A stretch of DNA of 64,000 nt from positions 1-64,000 of the forward strand of contig CATKYJ010000018.1 in the NCBI GenBank assembly GCA_949840885.1, given 5' to 3'. The notes beneath the pieces were generated by a model that was not told the origin of the DNA, searched no databases, and saw nothing but the letters and a program-made list of their open reading frames with translations. Both the position numbers and the translations under genes were made by a program. Shown in pieces: positions 53,313 to 60,562 of this stretch. The stretch comes from an uncultured Acetatifactor sp. GTDB lineage: Bacteria > Bacillota > Clostridia > Lachnospirales > Lachnospiraceae. Each line of letters begins with the position of its first letter. The stretch's first letter is position 1.

Positions 53313-54122
53313 TCATGCCCCCTTTATTTCGTGGTAAAGGGCTTTCATGTTCCGGAGCACTATGGACAATGTCCTCTCATTTATATAGGAACCCAGAATA
53401 TATTCCTTGCCAAGCTCCTCCACCATCCTCTCCAGGCAAAAAAAGTCATCCCTGTAGTCAGGCAGCAAGATAGCCTCATCCAGCCACAATTCCATGAAGC
53501 GCCTCCTTACGGCCTCCCTGTCCACCTGTAGAAATGCTTCTGGGACATAGTTGGCTTCCGGCAGCCCCAGTTCATAGCAGCGTATCAGAACCGCCATATA
53601 GGGCATCTGATAGTAATTCATCAGCCGGAGGATGGTGTCCCACTCATTCCCCTCCGACTCTTTCCTGAAGAACTCGTACATGTACCGGAAATTCGCCTCC
53701 GGCATTAAAAACATCCCTGCAAAGAGGTTTGCCGCGTATTCCCTCTCATGCTCATAAGAATAGCCGTCCATGAGTTCCGCCTTTGACCGGAAATCGCTGT
53801 CCTGCGCCTGGTAGAACGCATGACATGCCTCATGGCATATGGCAAAATTCACGTTCACCTTTGGCAGAGAAGAGTTTATCATGATATAGCCCATTCCACC
53901 CGACTTATAGCACATTGCCCCTATCTCTTCGGTATCAACGGGAATCTCAAAGACCAGGAACCCTTTCCTTTTTAAAACAGCTCTCACGATCTGGAGCGCA
54001 TTGCGAACATCCTCATCGCTGCTCATGCCGGCATAAGCGCGGAATTCCTTTATGTTGGCCAAAACCTTATCCCTGTTCATCTCACTGTATGCAATAATCT
54101 TCCTCAGACGCTCAATATCCAT
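53313..54122 (-). CDS. ImmA/IrrE-family metallopeptidase
   Basis: A 269-residue protein with the zinc site HEACH at residues 97-101 and the downstream HEREYAANLFAGMFLMP, the standard pattern of ImmA/IrrE (COG2856) proteases. Members cleave XRE-type repressors: ImmA cleaves ImmR on ICEBs1, and IrrE cleaves DdrO. About 120 C-terminal residues follow with no clear motif. ATG 54122 has GAAGGAG upstream, inside the end of the XRE gene (11-bp overlap), so the two are coupled. The likely substrate is that XRE protein. Confidence 0.85.
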   Translation of the reverse strand: MDIERLRKIIAYSEMNRDKVLANIKEFRAYAGMSSDEDVRNALQIVRAVLKRKGFLVFEIPVDTEEIGAMCYKSGGMGYIMINSSLPKVNVNFAICHEACHAFYQAQDSDFRSKAELMDGYSYEHEREYAANLFAGMFLMPEANFRYMYEFFRKESEGNEWDTILRLMNYYQMPYMAVLIRCYELGLPEANYVPEAFLQVDREAVRRRFMELWLDEAILLPDYRDDFFCLERMVEELGKEYILGSYINERTLSIVLRNMKALYHEIKGA

Positions 54123-54492
54123 CCATTACTCCTTCCGCGATATTAAAAAAATGCTTCTTTGCGCTTATGACCACGTCAATGTTTTCCAGCAGCTTCTGCA
54201 TTTTTTCCGCAATCCGCTCCTGCTCTTTCGTAGGTTCCCCCCCATAGAAGAAAATCCTCTCCGGCTCGAAATCCGGCATCGGCTCCACGCAAAAGGCATC
54301 GCTCAGGAAGAATTCCGCTTTCTTTCCCAGGGCTCCCGCAATCTTTTCCATGTCCGTAGCGCTGACGTCCTGTGCACCCGTCAGAATCCGGGACAGTTTT
54401 TTGGCGTCGATTCCAGCTTTCAGGCTGATATAGGTCTGCTTTATCTTTGCCTCTGCCAGATAAGCGTTAACATTTTCCACATACTTCGTCAT
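54112..54492 (-). CDS. XRE-family regulator (antitoxin-like)
   Basis: A 126-residue protein whose first 65 residues are a helix-turn-helix of XRE/Cro type: YISLKAGIDAKKLSRILTGA is the recognition region and GKKAEFFL its end. The charged C-terminal half is likely the protease contact or dimer region. It is the first gene of the three-gene operon and should repress the promoter region at 54493-54601. AGAGGTG lies before ATG. Confidence 0.82.
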   Translation of the reverse strand: MTKYVENVNAYLAEAKIKQTYISLKAGIDAKKLSRILTGAQDVSATDMEKIAGALGKKAEFFLSDAFCVEPMPDFEPERIFFYGGEPTKEQERIAEKMQKLLENIDVVISAKKHFFNIAEGVMDGY

Positions 54493-54549
54493 GGATTACA
54501 CCTCTTTTCCTGATTGTGGTATGGCTTCATGTTCCTGTTTGTTCAGCTT

Positions 54550-54601
54550 ATCTCATTTAAAGAGATTTTTCAATATTTTCTTTTGTTTTTTTGAAAATAT
54601 T
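54550..54601. promoter_or_regulatory. Inverted repeats upstream of the XRE operon
   Basis: Two palindromes in AT-rich DNA: AATATTTTC/GAAAATATT (54572-54601) and ATCTC/GAGAT (54550-54566). They lie 60 to 110 bp upstream of the XRE start and are plausible autoregulatory operators. TTGAAA lies between them on the minus strand, but no convincing -10 box was found. Confidence 0.45.
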
Positions 54602-54857
54602 TTTATTTTCTCTATATAAATTCTTATTATATGACCTGGTTTCCGCTTTTTTCGGCATTCCATTCCTATGTCAGGCGCCATAGTTCGAACGAAAAACCAG
54701 AAGCAGACGGGCCGCTGTTATTTCCATGGACAAAACTGTCGGTTTCCATCTTTCCCTATTTGCGCTATGATAGAAAAAGCATGGAAAAATTTTTATGAAA
54801 CATATGAGAGAATCCCACTCTTCAAGCGTCTAACAAACAGAAAGGGGGGCGAAATCA
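54602..54857. other. Divergent gap before the ECF sigma gene
   Basis: The plus strand has TTTCCA and TATGAT 17 bp apart (about 54746-54774), a weak sigma-A-like promoter for the sigma gene. Otherwise I see nothing specific. Confidence 0.35.
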
Positions 54858-55415
54858 ATGGACAACGGTGCAAGTAGCTACCGCCGTTTCCTTGATGGTG
54901 ATGATGAGGGTATCGTCGAGATTATCAGAGATTACAAGGACGGGCTGACTTTGTACCTGAACGGCTTTGCGCGGGATATCTGCGTGGCGGAAGAACTCAT
55001 GGAGGAGACTTTCGTGAAGCTGGCCACCAGGAAGCCAAAGTTCAAGGGCCGCAGTTCATTCAGGACATGGCTCTACGCCATCGGCCGAAACGTGGCCATG
55101 GACTACCTCAGGCACAGCGCCAGACTTTTCCCCAGACCTGCGGAGGAACTGGAGCAGCTGGCCGGGGAGGAGGAAAGCCTGGAGAAGTCGTATCTGCGCA
55201 CAGAGCGCAGGGTGCTCCTGTACCGGGCCCTGGACAGGCTTAAAGCCGACTACCGGCAGGTCCTGTACCTGGTCTATCTGGAGGGCTTCGACAATGCGGA
55301 GGCCGCGGCAGTCATGCATAGGAGCAGACGGCAGATTGAAAACCTGGTGTATCGGGCGAAGCAGTCACTGAAATCAGAACTTGAAAAGGAGGGCTTTGTT
55401 TATGAAGAATTATAG
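54858..55415 (+). CDS. ECF-type RNA polymerase sigma factor
   Basis: A 185-residue sigma factor with only regions 2 and 4. Region 2 runs VAEELMEETFVKLATRK to FRTWLYAIGRNVAMDYLR; region 4 includes LKADYRQVLYLVYLEGF and the helix-turn-helix AAAVMHRSRRQIENLVYRAKQSL. AAAGGGGGG precedes ATG. The next gene, a membrane protein overlapping by 14 bp, is probably its anti-sigma factor. The inducing signal cannot be read from sequence. Confidence 0.9.
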   Translation: MDNGASSYRRFLDGDDEGIVEIIRDYKDGLTLYLNGFARDICVAEELMEETFVKLATRKPKFKGRSSFRTWLYAIGRNVAMDYLRHSARLFPRPAEELEQLAGEEESLEKSYLRTERRVLLYRALDRLKADYRQVLYLVYLEGFDNAEAAAVMHRSRRQIENLVYRAKQSLKSELEKEGFVYEEL

Positions 55416-56499
55416 GGAAGTGGCGGAAACCGTGCTGAAGCGCAGGGATGCCTTTCAAAAAGCAAAAAAACGTAAACGCGACATTGCCATGCGGACCACG
55501 GCCGGAGCAGGCGTTCTGTGCCTGACGGCACTGCTAGGGCTCGGCATATATCAGAACAGCGCCTTATATTCGAATCGCCCGGATCCGGCTCCAGGCGATC
55601 CCGATGTGTATTATATTGCATCCGAGAGCGACACTCTGAATGCCGAAGCCTCAGGCGCCCTCTCTGACACGGACACCCCGCCCCTGTCCACAGACCGGGA
55701 AAGCGCCTCCGGGGAGGGCAGCCTCCTCCCTGTCAGCTATAGCTCCCTGTCCCTCCCCCAGGGTCAGGTCATGCCGGACATCATTTCGGCATATGCCGCC
55801 TCCAGCCAGTCCACTTCGGACGTCCTGCCCTTTAGCGAAGAACTGCTGTCTGAGAGCAGCGCCGTCTTGGAGGGCCGGATTACGGACATGTACCTGAAGC
55901 GCTATTCCTACGACACCTACAACGACAAATTCGGGCCAAAAGAGGTCTTCCATAACCAGTCTTCTTCCGTAGTATATGAATTGGCCGTGGACAAAGTATG
56001 GTTGGGGGACGAATCCCTGGCCGGCACCTCCGTGCTGATAGAGGACGACATCTATCTGGTGGACTCCTATTTTTCCCTGAAAGTAGGCTGCAGTTATGTA
56101 ATTCCGGTCAGCGATCTGGAGCAGGAGAAACAGATTTGGGAGGAGTACGCAGGCGGTGACCTCACCAGGGACGGCAGATATACTTCACTCTACCCCTACC
56201 ATCCCCAGATCCAGGTCACCTCCGACGGGAACTACGTCGTCACCTCCGACTGGACGACACTGTGCTCCGGCGATGCTCCGAATGTCCTGATACTGCCTGC
56301 CGACGAGGACTCTATCCGGGATACCTTTGTAGAATACCATCCCGAAAACCCCTCTACCGGCCAGGGCCTCATTACCACGGAATGGCGGACGCTCCTGGTC
56401 TCTGCCTACGACGCAGTCTTCTACTACGACAAATTAAAGCTGGTGAGTTCCGATGAGTTCTTCATCCGGCTGAACCGCCTGATAGATCAGCTGCCATGA
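55402..56499 (+). CDS. Membrane protein, probable anti-sigma partner
   Basis: A 365-residue bitopic protein. Residues 1-30 are cytoplasmic and basic, a membrane helix follows (TAGAGVLCLTALLGLGIY), then a long extracellular part. The region after the helix is a Ser/Pro/Asp-rich linker of about 100 residues, followed by a folded domain. There is no classical zinc-finger anti-sigma motif; assignment rests on the overlap with the ECF gene and topology. ATG 55402 has AAAAGGAGGG upstream. A strong terminator follows. Confidence 0.65.
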   Translation: MKNYREVAETVLKRRDAFQKAKKRKRDIAMRTTAGAGVLCLTALLGLGIYQNSALYSNRPDPAPGDPDVYYIASESDTLNAEASGALSDTDTPPLSTDRESASGEGSLLPVSYSSLSLPQGQVMPDIISAYAASSQSTSDVLPFSEELLSESSAVLEGRITDMYLKRYSYDTYNDKFGPKEVFHNQSSSVVYELAVDKVWLGDESLAGTSVLIEDDIYLVDSYFSLKVGCSYVIPVSDLEQEKQIWEEYAGGDLTRDGRYTSLYPYHPQIQVTSDGNYVVTSDWTTLCSGDAPNVLILPADEDSIRDTFVEYHPENPSTGQGLITTEWRTLLVSAYDAVFYYDKLKLVSSDEFFIRLNRLIDQLP

Positions 56500-56522
56500 A
56501 TTCCGACTTAAAAGCATATAAG

Positions 56523-56570
56523 AAAAATCCCGCAGTTCCTGTCTGAAATAACAGAAACTGCGGGATTTTT
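56523..56570. terminator. Strong bidirectional terminator
   Basis: AAAAATCCCGCAGTT (56523-56537) and AACTGCGGGATTTTT (56556-56570) form a 15-bp stem. Flanking T-runs exist on both strands, so it can end both the sigma operon and nrdDG. Confidence 0.92.
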
Positions 56571-56690
56571 ACCGAATACATATGGAAAAACCATCACATA
56601 TCCCAACTGGTATATCCTCGCCAAAAGAGTATTGCTCTACAGCATCCTCCCTGACCCCTGCGGTACGATATTTAAATAGTTTTTTATTTC

Positions 56691-57287
56691 TCACAGACAC
56701 ACTGTCCTGCCCTGCCGCAGGGATTCTTTCACATGAATCAGCCGCTGGTTCTCCGACCCCCTAAAAGCCAGGCGCAGATTCTTTTTCTCCTCCATAAACT
56801 CGCCGTCCACCAGTACGTCAATGAGAGACAACAGCTGCGACACCTCTCCTGCCCCGGTCTCTCCATGCATATCCTCCGCTGCGGCAGGCCGGTCTGCTCT
56901 CCCGCTTTCACAGCATCCGTCCGGCGCTTCCTGCTCTTTCGCCGCCCAGGCCAGCAGATCCCTCTCATAATCATACCCCGTATAGCACCAGATATCCTTT
57001 TCCGGATACTTCTGCCGCACTTTCTGCACCAGCGAAAGCACTGTCCCCCGGTTCTGAGGCTCCATGGGCTCCCCGCCTAACAGGCTCAGGCCCCGGATAT
57101 ATTCCGGTGCAAGAGCTTCCAGGACCTCGCTTTCCGTCTCCTGCGTATAGCGCTGCCCAAAGCCGAAATCCCATGCCTCGCTGTTGAAGCACCCCTTGCA
57201 GCAATGGGTACAGCCACTGACGAACAGGGACACCCTGATGCCCGGGCCGTTGGCCACGTCCGTCTTCTTGATCGTTGCATAGTTCAT
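56691..57287 (-). CDS. nrdG: Anaerobic ribonucleotide reductase activating protein NrdG
   Basis: A radical SAM activase that places the glycyl radical on NrdD. ATIKKTDVANGPGIRVSLFV and the cluster motif CTHCCKGCFN are diagnostic; LLGGEPMEPQNR and DIWCYTGY follow. Between the latter and the DVLVDGEF segment there is an insertion of roughly 30 residues (EQEAPDGCCESGRADRPAAA region) with extra cysteines that most NrdG proteins lack. ATG 57287 has GAGGGGC upstream. It lies 52 bp after nrdD. Confidence 0.95.
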   Translation of the reverse strand: MNYATIKKTDVANGPGIRVSLFVSGCTHCCKGCFNSEAWDFGFGQRYTQETESEVLEALAPEYIRGLSLLGGEPMEPQNRGTVLSLVQKVRQKYPEKDIWCYTGYDYERDLLAWAAKEQEAPDGCCESGRADRPAAAEDMHGETGAGEVSQLLSLIDVLVDGEFMEEKKNLRLAFRGSENQRLIHVKESLRQGRTVCL

Positions 57288-57339
57288 AAATTTACTGCCC
57301 CTCATCTTTCCCCTGGGCGCATTTTGTCTGGCACATCAT

Positions 57340-59475
57340 TCACAGATGCAGCACCCTTGACTTGATTTCCTTTGTCTTGCCTGCATTCCAGAAATTCTCC
57401 CCCAGATACCCGCAGGTACGCCTGGTGACGTTCATTTTGGAATGATCCTTATTATGGCACTGGGGGCATTCCCACTCATTGTCCTCATTCACTACAATCT
57501 CACCGTCAAATCCGCAGACATGGCAATAGTCGGATTTCGTATTGAATTCGCCGTACTGGATGTTGTCGTAGATAAAGCGTATCACTTCCTCCACGGCCTC
57601 CACGTTATTTATCAGGTTCGGCACCTCCACATAGGAGATGGCCCCGCCCAGGGACTTATTCTGAAATTCGCTCTCAAAGCGGAATTTCGTGAACGCGTCA
57701 ATGGGCTCACGGACATCCACATGATAGGAATTGGTATAGTACCCCTTGTCCGTCACATTGGGGATGTCCCCATACTTCTCCTTGTCAATGCGGGCGAAAC
57801 GATAGCATAATGTCTCCGCAGGCGTCCCATAGAGGCTGAAGCCTATCCCGGTCTCCGCCCGCCACCTGGCAGCGGTGTCTTTCAAATGATCCATGACCCG
57901 CAGGGCGAATTCCTTGCCCCCGGGCTCCGTGTGGCTGCAGCCTTTCATGAGCCAGGTCAGCTCATAGAGGCCGATGTAGCCCAGGGACATGGTGGAATAG
58001 CCGCCATACAGGAGCTTGTCTATCTTCTCTCCCTTTTTCAGCCGGGCGATGGCACCGTACTGCCAGTGGATAGGGCTTACGTCGGACACCGTGCCCAGCA
58101 GCGCCTTGTGCCGGCACATCAGCGCCTCGTAGCACAGATTCAGCCGCTCGTCCAACCTTTTCCAGAAGATCTCCTCATTGCCCTCGGAGACAATGCCTAT
58201 CTGGGGGAGATTCAGGCTTACCACGCCCTGGTTGAAGCGCCCCTCCCATTTATAATTTCCGTTCTCATCCTGCCAGGGAGACAGAAAAGAGCGGCAGCCC
58301 ATGCAGGAGAACACATTGCCCTCATAGTTTTCCCGCATCTTCTTTGCAGAAATATAATCCGGATACATGCGCTTGGCCGAGCATTTCGCAGCCAGGCGGG
58401 TCACATAGTCGTATTTACCGCCCTTTAGACAGTTATTCTCGTCCAGCACATACACCAGCTTGGGGAAAGCGGGTGTCACAAATACCCCTTTCTCGTTTTT
58501 CGTGCCCTGGAGACGCTGGTTCAAAATCTCTACGATAATGCGGACGGTCTCCTCCACATATTCGTCCTGGTCGTCGATATGCAGGAACAGAGTGACAAAG
58601 GGAGACTGTCCATTCGTAGTCATTAGGGTATTGATCTGGTACTGGATGGTCTGGACGCCGGAGCGCAGCTCGTCCTGCAGGCGCAGCTCCACGATTTTCT
58701 CCTTTGCCGACTCCTCCAGCGAGCCGCCGAACTCCTCCTCCAGCTGCAGCCGGAACTTCTCTCTGCTCTTGCGCAGATACTTGCCCAGGTGCTTGATATT
58801 CACGGACTGGCCGCCGTACTGGTTGCTGGCCACGGCCGCGATGATCTGGGTGGTGACCGTGCAGGCCACCTGGAAGCTCTTGGGGGATTCAATCATCTTC
58901 CCGTTGATGGACGTCCCGTTGTCCAGCATGTCCTTGATGTCTATCAGGCAGCAGTTGAAGATGGGCTGGATGAAATAGTCCGCATCGTGGAAATGGAGCA
59001 CGCCGTTGTCATGGGCCATAGAAATGTGCTCCGGCAAAAGCATGCGCCTGGTCACGTCCCGGGAGACCTCGCCGGCGATATAGTCCCGCTGGGTGGAGGC
59101 TAAGCGGGTGTTCTTATTGGAGTTCTCCTCCGCCAATTCCTTATTCTCATTGCGGATCAGCTTTAAAATGGACTCGTCCGTTGTGTTGGACTTGCGCAGG
59201 AGACTGCGCTGGTAGCGGTATACGATATACTTCTTGGAAAGGGCATATTTATTGTGCCGCACCAGATGCTGCTCTATGATATCCTGCACATGCTCCACCG
59301 CCTGCAGTTCCTTGTCCTCTTTCTGAACAGCCTCCAGAATCTCCTCCACCAGAGCCTGATCGGCCCTGTCCTTTCTCTCCACTTCGTTGTTGGCTTTCTG
59401 GATGGCCGCTATGATTTTCTCCTCCTCGTAGGGTACCACACGTCCGTCTCTTTTCTGAATTCTCTGAATTTTCAT
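57340..59475 (-). CDS. nrdD: Anaerobic ribonucleoside-triphosphate reductase NrdD
   Basis: The class III, oxygen-sensitive enzyme making deoxynucleotides. The N-terminal ATP cone (KIQRIQKRDGRVVPYEEEKI) is the allosteric site. The glycyl radical domain is complete; VFSCMGCRSFLSPW holds active-site cysteines. The C-terminus has the zinc site CHVCGFDGE/CPQC and the radical glycine in RRTCGYLGE. At 711 residues it is full length. AAGGAG precedes ATG. Expression should be controlled by NrdR through the boxes at 59614-59661. Confidence 0.97.
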   Translation of the reverse strand: MKIQRIQKRDGRVVPYEEEKIIAAIQKANNEVERKDRADQALVEEILEAVQKEDKELQAVEHVQDIIEQHLVRHNKYALSKKYIVYRYQRSLLRKSNTTDESILKLIRNENKELAEENSNKNTRLASTQRDYIAGEVSRDVTRRMLLPEHISMAHDNGVLHFHDADYFIQPIFNCCLIDIKDMLDNGTSINGKMIESPKSFQVACTVTTQIIAAVASNQYGGQSVNIKHLGKYLRKSREKFRLQLEEEFGGSLEESAKEKIVELRLQDELRSGVQTIQYQINTLMTTNGQSPFVTLFLHIDDQDEYVEETVRIIVEILNQRLQGTKNEKGVFVTPAFPKLVYVLDENNCLKGGKYDYVTRLAAKCSAKRMYPDYISAKKMRENYEGNVFSCMGCRSFLSPWQDENGNYKWEGRFNQGVVSLNLPQIGIVSEGNEEIFWKRLDERLNLCYEALMCRHKALLGTVSDVSPIHWQYGAIARLKKGEKIDKLLYGGYSTMSLGYIGLYELTWLMKGCSHTEPGGKEFALRVMDHLKDTAARWRAETGIGFSLYGTPAETLCYRFARIDKEKYGDIPNVTDKGYYTNSYHVDVREPIDAFTKFRFESEFQNKSLGGAISYVEVPNLINNVEAVEEVIRFIYDNIQYGEFNTKSDYCHVCGFDGEIVVNEDNEWECPQCHNKDHSKMNVTRRTCGYLGENFWNAGKTKEIKSRVLHL

Positions 59476-59492
59476 ACGCTCTTAACTCCTTA

Positions 59493-59560
59493 TAAATGCT
59501 CTTCTTCAATGAAAGCTCTTCTTCAGTGAATGCACCTCTTCATTGAATGCCCCTCTTCAA
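59493..59560 (-). repeat. Tandem array of four 17-bp units in the nrdD leader
   Basis: Four consecutive units of exactly 17 bp, read on the minus strand as TTGAAGAGGGGCATTCA and close variants (first base T/A/C/T; two or three changes between neighbours). The array ends five bases or so before the nrdD ribosome binding site. Each unit contains a GAAGAG-type purine run and an NTG, so the RNA presents several overlapping short start-stop frames. Confidence 0.8.
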
Positions 59561-59613
59561 TACCCACTTTACATACAGAAAGCCGCACCGCAAATTGTCA
59601 CGGATACGGCCGT

Positions 59614-59661
59614 TTTCTATATCTTGTGTTTTCTGTTGATCATCATGCCTATATTTTGTAT
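59614..59661 (-). promoter_or_regulatory. Two NrdR-box-like sites
   Basis: ATACAAAATATAGGCA (59646-59661) and ACACAAGATATAGAAA (59614-59629) on the minus strand resemble the 16-bp NrdR box (ACACWATATWTWGTGT) in their left halves. They start exactly 32 bp apart, three helical turns, as is usual for NrdR sites. They lie immediately downstream of the -10 box. Confidence 0.7.
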
Positions 59662-59666
59662 TTTCT

Positions 59667-59695
59667 ATTATAATAGACATGCCGGGAAATTGCAA
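59667..59695 (-). promoter_or_regulatory. Sigma-A promoter for nrdDG
   Basis: TTGCAA (59690-59695) and consensus TATAAT (59667-59672) are 17 bp apart on the minus strand. The gap from here to 59838 holds nothing else I can identify. Confidence 0.85.
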
Positions 59696-59838
59696 GGGGG
59701 TTCTGTTATTCTGTAGCATCATATATCATTAAACCGTTTTTCACTATGGCTTTCCGCACAATGCAGGGGACACTGCGGCCATCTCTCCTCCCGATGCCAC
59801 TGCTCAGCAAAATCCCAATATGTCCCGCTGCTGCCCAT

Positions 59839-60297
59839 TCATATCCGATAATCAGCGTCCAGAACTCCTCTCACGATCCGGTGTGCCCTGCTCACATCCT
59901 CCACAGACACGCCAATCACAAGCCTGTCTTCGCACCGCACATAGCGCTGCATGTTAATCTCAATTTCCTGCATGAAAAGGCTGGATACAATGATGCCGAT
60001 TCTCCGGGTCGTGAAGCGTCCCTGCTCGATATAGAGCAGCCTTACCTCACCGTTTATTTCAATAGAGGTTCCGTCCAGCTCCTTCTGCAGCATGGCGATG
60101 AAGCTGTCTATCTTTCCGCTCTCGGACTTTCTCACCACGATTGCCAGCCAGTCGATATTGATTGCCATACACTCGCAGGGTATCAGACACTTTTCCAGCA
60201 CCTCGAATATCTTTTGGACGCTCTTTGCGTCTCTTGCCAGTTTCGCCCGCCCGATCGTGACCCGAATCGCGGATATCTCCCGAATTCTGCTCTCCAT
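59839..60297 (-). CDS. ACT-domain-like protein
   Basis: A 152-residue protein that looks like two small alpha-beta modules. The C-terminal half resembles the regulatory end of aspartokinases: IGIIVSSLFMQEIEINMQRY, then RLVIGVSVEDVSRAHRIVRG. The first half has WLAIVVRKSESGKIDSFI. There is no kinase part, so this would be a stand-alone ligand-binding protein; the ligand is unknown. GGGAAG precedes ATG. It has its own promoter at 60380-60408. Confidence 0.55.
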   Translation of the reverse strand: MESRIREISAIRVTIGRAKLARDAKSVQKIFEVLEKCLIPCECMAINIDWLAIVVRKSESGKIDSFIAMLQKELDGTSIEINGEVRLLYIEQGRFTTRRIGIIVSSLFMQEIEINMQRYVRCEDRLVIGVSVEDVSRAHRIVRGVLDADYRI

Positions 60298-60379
60298 CTA
60301 TCTTCCCAACACTTTCCCGTATTATGCCTCTGTGGCATTAGCAGCCATGTCGGCTCTGCATCCATCAAAAACATGTGCA

Positions 60380-60408
60380 AGTATACCATAAAATGGCGGA
60401 AATTACAA
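60380..60408 (-). promoter_or_regulatory. Sigma-A promoter for the ACT-like gene
   Basis: TTGTAA (60403-60408) and TATACT (60380-60385) are 17 bp apart on the minus strand. Confidence 0.65.
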
Positions 60409-60420
60409 CTGCTTTCGCCT

Positions 60421-60467
60421 GGGCTGTTCGTAATCCGGGCCTAATCTGGGCCGTTCGTAAATCTGGC
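60421..60467. repeat. Direct repeat upstream of the GGDEF gene
   Basis: GGGCTGTTCGTAATCCGGGC (60421-60440) is repeated as GGGCCGTTCGTAAATCTGGC (60448-60467), 27 bp apart. It lies about 50 bp before the TATAAT at 60516-60521, a place for an activator. Confidence 0.55.
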
Positions 60468-60515
60468 TACGGCCTTTCATAAAAAGAAAAGCTTTCCTTT
60501 TGGGCTCCCGTACTG

Positions 60516-60521
60516 TATAAT
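60516..60521 (+). promoter_or_regulatory. -10 box for the GGDEF gene
   Basis: Consensus TATAAT, 41 bp before ATG. The -35 region (around TTTCCT) is poor, so transcription may need an activator. Confidence 0.5.
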
Positions 60522-60562
60522 GAAAAAGACTGCAGACAAAGTCGGTTCACAGGAGGGATCAA

